Positions 58,301 through 64,000 of a stretch of 64,000 nucleotides of DNA are shown one piece after another; position 1 is the first letter of the stretch, and each line of letters begins with the position of its first letter. Source of the stretch: Syngnathus acus (taxonomy: Eukaryota; Chordata; Actinopteri; Syngnathiformes; Syngnathidae); assembly GCF_901709675.1 (NCBI RefSeq), contig NC_051090.1, positions 1,671,342 through 1,735,341 on the forward strand, in the 5' to 3' direction. The notes beneath the pieces are model-generated. The model did no database searches. It had not been told where the DNA came from and was given only the letters and a program-made list of their open reading frames with translations. Both the position numbers and the translations under genes were made by a program.

Positions 58301-60593
58301 GGTGTTTTTCATCAGTGTCCACAGCGCTGAGCTGAGCTCTCCATTGACTGGCTCCTTACAGAGTAACAGCTGTTGCATTTCGAGCTGACTTACATTTCTA
58401 TCTGCCTTTTTTTTCTTTTTTATGGTGCATAATTCATTCATTGAATATTACACTGTGTTCATCGATTCTATCGGAATCAGAATCACTTAGTATTTGTTTT
58501 TTTATTAGCTGGTTGAGAAACGTTACGTATTATAATCAGAGTGTCAGAAAAGAATTCCATCCATGTTTACATAAAATGTTTGCTTTGAGTCACAGTCTCT
58601 TTTCCTGTACTTAGAAAAACGACAGACTGTATGTGGGATGCAAAGGACAGCTATATGGAACGAAGTGGGAAATTGAAAAATGGAGAGCCTGAGGTTTCTG
58701 CTTAATATCCCATATGTGAGCTATTGCCAATATTTGGACTTACTGTATGTGCTTGTACCACTGGGAAAAGCCATTGTGACGGACGGATTGGTTCGGAGCC
58801 TCAGGTGAAGAAGGGAGTAGAGTCGTCCAACGGTGAGCAGGCTGAGAGAGAGCGAGGAAGAGGGGGAGGGCGGGCGGGCGGGCGGGCGGGCGTGTGTGTG
58901 TGTAAAGAGAGAGAGAGACTGAGTGTGCGAGCTCCAAAGACTATGTAGAGAGGGAGGGAGGGAAGTGTAAGCCAGTCACAGCATCTCTCCTTCTTACTGC
59001 ACCAGGGCTGAGGGACTCTTGGTCCCATTGTTTTGCTTGCTGCAGAATTAGCACACTTCCATTTGTGTAGTCATCTTTTTTTTGTCATTTATTTTTATAT
59101 ACTGCATTTAGGATCATTTTTTGTCTTTGTGCCTGCTACACGGGATTTATAGATGACCAAAATGGCTTATCATGCTCCGGAATTACATTTCGCAGAGGAC
59201 AGTGGTTAAAACTGGGACTCCTTTTGTTTTGGTTTTTTTTTAATGCTACTGTAACGGATTTCCCTTTTGTTGCGCAGCAAGTTTTTTTTCTTTCTTTCTT
59301 TCTATGGGCGTCAGACATACAGAGAGAAGAGTTAAAGGCGAAGCTCGACAGGACCCCCATCCCTCTACAAAAGAATGAATGCTTTAAAAGACAAGTTGCA
59401 AAATCTATGGACAAAATGGAAGAAAATGGGCTGAACCCTCCATTTCACATGCTTCTGAATCCCAAGACAAGAATGCAAGAGAGGTGAAAAAAGTGCTTGT
59501 CGGATTGTGCCGGCGGATTGCTGAGGAGTCAAAGTGAGTGGAGCGCTGAGTTATTCAGCTGGCCTCTCATAGCTCCTAGAGAGTCCTTCCTTCCTTTCTT
59601 TCTTTCTTTCACCTGCCTGCACGGGAGTCTGATATTTCATGCCTTCATCGGACTCTACCACCATTTCATGCACCTGTTGTCTTCAAAATACACAACTTTG
59701 AGAGGACATTTTCTACTCTTGGTGTTATGCACAAAATATTTTTTTTGTGTGTGAAAAGACGTTGTACAGTGGATTTTTTTCTTCTTTTCTGCACACGGAT
59801 GCCTTGCTACGCTCAACAACAGTGTGTACGCTGAGAGAATTGTGACATTATCTTGTGTGGATATCCCGGTGTTTTTTTTAGCCCGTGTCTGTGTTTTGAC
59901 TCTCACAATGGTTAGGCACACATGAGCTCCAGACAATGCCGAGGACCACCAAAATAAGGGAAGCTTGCAAACACAGCAACCCCATAAAACAGTCAAACTG
60001 TGATGCCACTTCCACTTTTTTTTAGGAAATGGGTGCCAAATTAGCCAATATTTTTATGGGTCATACCTTTTTTTTTCCTGGGAATCTGCCCAACATTTTG
60101 AATACACTGAGCTCTTGGTAAGGTTCCTTTACTCGCAACCTCTTTCATCTGTGTCTTTGTGAAAACAGCTTATGTCCTCAGCCTTTTGGTGTTAGCTCTT
60201 TCAAAATGGGCGATAAAGGCCACACGCTGGCAAGCAAAGCAGCGTGAACCTCACCTTTACGACAGATGCTCACTTCAGCTATAATTCGACGCGGCTTTTT
60301 TCTCCCCCCCCTCTCGCAACCTCCCTTTTTCATAAACCATGTGGAAAAGAAGGGCCTCGTCCTATCCCCGCCAAAGCCCGAGCCATTTTTCTCCCGTCAC
60401 TTTTCCCTTGATTGAGACTCATCAATGTGAAAGTCAGGTGAAAGCCAGCAAGGGTAGCGCATTAAGCTCTATTAAGTAAAGGTGGCTACAGGGACCTGGA
60501 ACAGTGGGAGGGGAGTAGGCAATTTGCACTTTTATGCCGTTGCCTTGTGGAAATTGCACCCTAAAGCTGTCTCCCGGTGATACACCCAGAACA
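55392..60593 (+). other. rabgap1l intron upstream of gpr52
   Basis: No known exon recognised. Contents: an enhancer-like stretch at 56380-56600 with a MEF2-type CTATTAATAG, a GGGC/GT microsatellite at 58868-58902, a GA-rich block (58800-58970) and an exon-like open segment 59323-59483. The GA-rich block and downstream DNA may be the gpr52 promoter and 5' UTR. Confidence 0.5.
58868..58902. repeat. (GGGC)n followed by (GT)n microsatellite
   Basis: Five to six gggc units then about five gt units, within purine-rich DNA. Confidence 0.85.
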
Positions 60594-61712
60594 ATGAATC
60601 TGTCTGACATGACGACCGATCCCATGCTCGCACCAAACAGCAGCCGTGGAGACGTCTTTTCTGGCTTGTCTTCAAACCACTCCTGTCCCTTGGGCTGGGC
60701 CTTCAAGAAAGGTCTAGAGGCTTGCATCCTGGAGACGGCCGTTGTGGTACTCCTGACCGTTCTCATCATTGTCGGGAACTTGACGGTGATCTTCGTATTC
60801 CACTGCGCCCCGCTGCTCCATCACTACAACACCAGCTATTTTATCCAGACCATGGCCTACGCCGATCTACTGGTTGGTCTCAGCTGCCTGGTGCCCACTT
60901 TGTCTTTGCTCCACTACCCTGCAAGTGGCCAGGAGCCCATCACCTGTCAGGTCTTCAGCTACGTCATCTCAGTTCTCAAAAGTGTTTCCATGGCTTGTTT
61001 GGCCTGTATCAGTGTGGACCGCTATCTGGCGATAACACAACCGCTATCTTATAACCAACTGGTGACGCCGTGTCGACTGAGGGCCTGCATCACCATCATC
61101 TGGGTTTACTCCAGCTTGGTCTTCTTGCCTTCTTTCTTCGGTTGGGGCAAGCCGGGCTACCACGGGGACATTTTTGAGTGGTGTGCCCAGTCTTGGCCCA
61201 CCTCAGCCCTCTTTACAGGCTTTGTGGTGTGCTTGCTGTACGCACCTGCCACTCTTGTGGTGTGTTTCACCTACTACCACATATTTCGCATTTGCCAGCA
61301 GCACAACAGGGACATCAGTGAACGCCGGGCACGTTTTCCAACCCAAGACATGGATACGGTGGATGGAGACAAGGATGAGCATCAAGGAGGGCATGGACCG
61401 GATCGGCGCTACGCCATGGTGCTCTTCCGCATCACCAGCGTGTTCTATATGCTCTGGCTCCCCTACATCATCTACTTTGTGTTGGAAAGCTCCCATGTCC
61501 TGGACAGCCCAGCGTTTTCCTTCATTACCACTTGGCTAGCAATTAGCAACAGTTTTTGCAACTGTGTCATCTACAGCTTGTCCAACAGCGTGTTCCGCTT
61601 GGGCATGCGTCGGCTCTCGCAGACCATTTGCTCCTTCAGTCACTGTGCTGCTGACGATAGAGACTTTGGGAAGCCTAAACCACGAAAAAGGGCAAACTCT
61701 TGCTCCATCTGA
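60594..61712 (+). CDS. gpr52: G protein-coupled receptor 52
   Basis: Single-exon class A orphan receptor, 372 residues from ATG 60594 (human 361). GPR52 couples to Gs with high constitutive activity, raises cAMP and is enriched in striatal neurons. Seven helices start near residues 45, 82, 117, 162, 206, 273 and 309. Visible marks: N-glycosylation sites at N2, N15 and N28, SCPLG before helix 1, DRY at 142-144, C118-C197 disulphide, MLWLPY in helix 6 and NSFCNCVIY in helix 7 (NCVIY replacing NPxxY). The second extracellular loop [17 protein letters not shown] is conserved; this loop self-activates the human receptor. The end [11 protein letters not shown] matches human GPR52 and separates it from GPR21. 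An in-frame ATG at 60534 would add 20 residues. It is nested in rabgap1l on the same strand, as in human. Confidence 0.95.
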   Translation: MNLSDMTTDPMLAPNSSRGDVFSGLSSNHSCPLGWAFKKGLEACILETAVVVLLTVLIIVGNLTVIFVFHCAPLLHHYNTSYFIQTMAYADLLVGLSCLVPTLSLLHYPASGQEPITCQVFSYVISVLKSVSMACLACISVDRYLAITQPLSYNQLVTPCRLRACITIIWVYSSLVFLPSFFGWGKPGYHGDIFEWCAQSWPTSALFTGFVVCLLYAPATLVVCFTYYHIFRICQQHNRDISERRARFPTQDMDTVDGDKDEHQGGHGPDRRYAMVLFRITSVFYMLWLPYIIYFVLESSHVLDSPAFSFITTWLAISNSFCNCVIYSLSNSVFRLGMRRLSQTICSFSHCAADDRDFGKPKPRKRANSCSI

Positions 61713-62104
61713 CAAAGTGACTTTTGAAAGGATTAGGAGACTCATTGACTACATACACTGAATTGAAATGTTAAAAAAAACAAGAAAATAATTTATGTTG
61801 ATACTTTTTGGCGTTGTAGCTCTTTTGAACTTGAATTCAATTGATTCAACATTGAGCCTGTACATGTCACTGTTAGGTTTCTCTGTCAATTTCAATATTT
61901 ATAATTGAGCGAGATCATTTTTCAGGTCTACTCACAAACTTGTTTGGAGGTTGTTCATTGGTATTGATTTGTTGACAACCATCATGCTGTTTTAGGTTTT
62001 TAAAAATTGTCACGGCAAATGTTTGAAACATATCTACTTCATTTAGTGATGTTGACATTTACAGTCAAGTATAGCTGAAATTTGCTTTTTTTTTTTAGCT
62101 TTGT

Positions 62105-62125
62105 GGGGGGGGGGGGGGGGGGGGG
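62105..62125. repeat. homopolymer G run (21)
   Basis: Uninterrupted G tract downstream of gpr52; length may be unreliable in the assembly. Confidence 0.85.
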
Positions 62126-62694
62126 AAAGACATTTCAAAATGTTGCCATTGCTAGATTGTTTTGACACAGCTAATTAAATATTAAAACTTACAATGAGGT
62201 TATGCAGAGCTGCTTTTAACTCATCACGACATCTGCCACAGACTTTGAGCCAATGAGCCAAAACCTCTGAAATGTCTTTAGGAAAAAAATAATAATAGTG
62301 AAGCCATTTCCAAAGCACAAACAAGCTGTAGTAAGTTCAACGTTGTCAACATTTAAAGATGGCGGCAATCCCTTCCACCGACTTGTGTGCAATTCATACT
62401 TCATTAAGTCACCTTCATGGAGCACAATTAACGTAAACATATGAATGCTTTGTCGACTGAAATCACACAGTATGAACTTATTCTTGTTAGCTGGGCATCA
62501 TAAATCTGTTTATTAAAATGCGAACATTTTCCCCATTCTACCCCTTCACTTTCGTTACTTTATATCGACGAGACCAAAAGGGGGTCTGCCGTTTCTCAGT
62601 AATGTTTACGCCGCTAAACTTAAGACGCCATGACAATACTGTTAACTTCATACTGACATAGTGAGATGTCATATTTTTACTGATTCATTTGCAA

Positions 62695-62766
62695 TTAACT
62701 CATTCACTGCCAAGCCAGTTCATATCTTTGACATCTATAAACCGTCAATGGCACTGAATGAGTTAA
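62695..62766. mobile_element. short palindromic repeat, copy 2 (72 bp)
   Basis: Ends ttaactcattcactgcca and tggcactgaatgagttaa are inverted with one mismatch over 18 bp. The body matches 54712-54780 closely. Confidence 0.75.
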
Positions 62767-62800
62767 CGGCATAGTATAGTTTGAAAATTTAAAATGATAT

Positions 62801-62822
62801 AATAATAATAATAATAATAATA
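62801..62822. repeat. AAT trinucleotide microsatellite
   Basis: About seven aat units (ataataataataataataat). Confidence 0.85.
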
Positions 62823-64000
62823 GGTAGCGATGTACCCGAATAGTTCAGCCCATGAAATAGATGGCTGAACGGCCGGGCAGCATTGCCTTCAAAATAATAG
62901 CTATTCATTTAGAAAATGGTGAAAAGCCTTTTTAGCCAAGGAGTTCTAATTACTACAGTTCCTTTAGCTCAGTTGTTCTTAAAGTGTCTGATGTCTGAAT
63001 GGTGTCTTTCAAATGATAAAGCTTGTGGAGAGTTTGTGGCAACATGGCATCTAAATGCCCGATACCAGTTGACTCGATGTGCTAAATGGTCTTCTGCTCT
63101 CTTCATTGGACAAAATGCCCCCAGTGGTAGTGCTATGGAATAGATAGATGGGGCCTGAAATTATTTTCATATACAGGTAGTTATGGCAACAACACAGAAA
63201 AACATTTAGGACTTAGTCGTACCCAAATATGATAACATTTGAAATGTGATTGTGGTCAGAGGTTTCACAAATGATTCTTTTTTTGGTGTGACTTTTAGAA
63301 TTGTGAATTTGTGTGTTAGACTCACCGTTTGAAACATTCAGGAGACATTGAATGCTAAAGCTAAATCAATGTCTGTATTTTAAAACAAAATTTGAATTCA
63401 AAATAATCGCCAGTGCAGTAATTTATTTTTATTTTTGGATTTGATGATGTTAAATATTTATCTCATGAAAATAATGTATCAACCTTCACACTGTAAATGA
63501 CTATACTATAATATTGTGTGTGTGTATTGCAAACTTGTTGTACAGTAAAAAAAAATATATATACCTATTGTGTTGAATGAATAGGCTTCTAATGTTTTGA
63601 TTAGAGGAAGCAGTGTGATGTTAGCACAGTATCTATTTTTTTAATTTGGGAGATTTTGCCAAAGGCCTCAGTTTTGCTGTTGCTGCCAACCAAATAAAGG
63701 CGACAATAACAGTAAAGTCACATTTGATTATTGTCTGCTTAGGTCATTCAAAAAATAATACTACAATAATACAGTGCAGATATCCCAAAGTCACATAGTA
63801 CTTTCAAAAATGCACTTTGTCTAAAAGCAGATTTTAAGTATCATTGTAAAAGTGATTAAAGGTGCCAGAAAAGTTTTCTAAAGTTGTCACAACGGCTTAG
63901 CCCTGACCACTGTCCTCAAGTCGTACTGATGAATTCAATGATTATGATTTGACGTTTTCACAAAATGCATAACTAAGCAGCTGCACATAGAACAATAAAA

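Larger units (their letters stand above)
61713..64000 (+). other. gpr52 3' UTR region and rabgap1l intron
   Basis: No coding exon. Holds a G21 run (62105-62125), a palindromic repeat (62695-62766), an AAT microsatellite (62801-62822) and AATAAA near 63691 (ccaaataaagg), a possible gpr52 polyadenylation signal. Confidence 0.6.

Noticed and set aside
55889-60500. Search for further rabgap1l TBC exons.
   Set aside because: No segment encodes the expected continuation (for example RDIHRTFPAHDYF-like residues), so the next exon lies beyond the window.
60594-61712. Assignment as gpr21.
   Set aside because: The C-terminus [11 protein letters not shown] and the N-terminal HSCPLG motif match GPR52, not GPR21.

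Overview
This is vertebrate nuclear DNA from a compact teleost genome, probably a percomorph. It shows long intron-split genes with GT/AG junctions, AT-rich introns, many microsatellites, L2-type LINE tails and short fold-back DNA transposons. No bacterial or viral genes were seen.

Layout, left to right. (1) 3078-13097 (+): the last eight coding exons of dennd1b, a DENN-domain Rab35 exchange factor; the window opens inside one of its introns. (2) 13098-16869: a convergent intergenic stretch with two abutting fold-back elements and an ACTAGT-rich repeat of about 100-bp period. (3) 16870-28417 (-): a complete 12-exon crb1 (Crumbs), 1300 residues, ending in the ERLI PDZ motif. The same locus carries an internal signal-peptide first exon (25077-25125) and a read-through last exon (19099-19345). 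Together these encode an in-frame 1006-residue alternative protein matching the layout of the mammalian photoreceptor isoform CRB1-B. (4) 28418-31867: the head-to-head spacer between crb1 and tdrd5, with a frame-shifted coiled-coil gene relic and an L2 fragment. (5) 31868 to about 35748 (+): tdrd5, with three LOTUS domains and an extended Tudor, a germline piRNA/nuage factor. (6) about 38040-45000 (+): fam163a, a CpG-rich 5' untranslated exon followed by two coding exons (163 residues). (7) about 45080 to the right edge (+): rabgap1l, with a 5' untranslated exon and 12 coding exons covering the PTB/PID region and the start of the TBC Rab-GAP domain; the gene runs off the window. (8) 60594-61712 (+): gpr52, a single-exon orphan class A GPCR nested in a rabgap1l intron on the same strand.

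The genes do not form one pathway. Their order is informative because every one has a human counterpart on 1q25-q31 (RABGAP1L/GPR52, TDRD5, FAM163A, CRB1/DENND1B). Human 9q carries the 2R paralogues RABGAP1/GPR21 and CRB2/DENND1A close together. The fish block therefore looks like a retained ancestral linkage that has been spread out on human chromosome 1.

Exon limits were placed by hand from splice consensus, reading phase and remembered human proteins. Transcription starts, UTR limits and polyadenylation sites are inferred. Repeat family names come from memory of teleost repeats and were not checked against a library.
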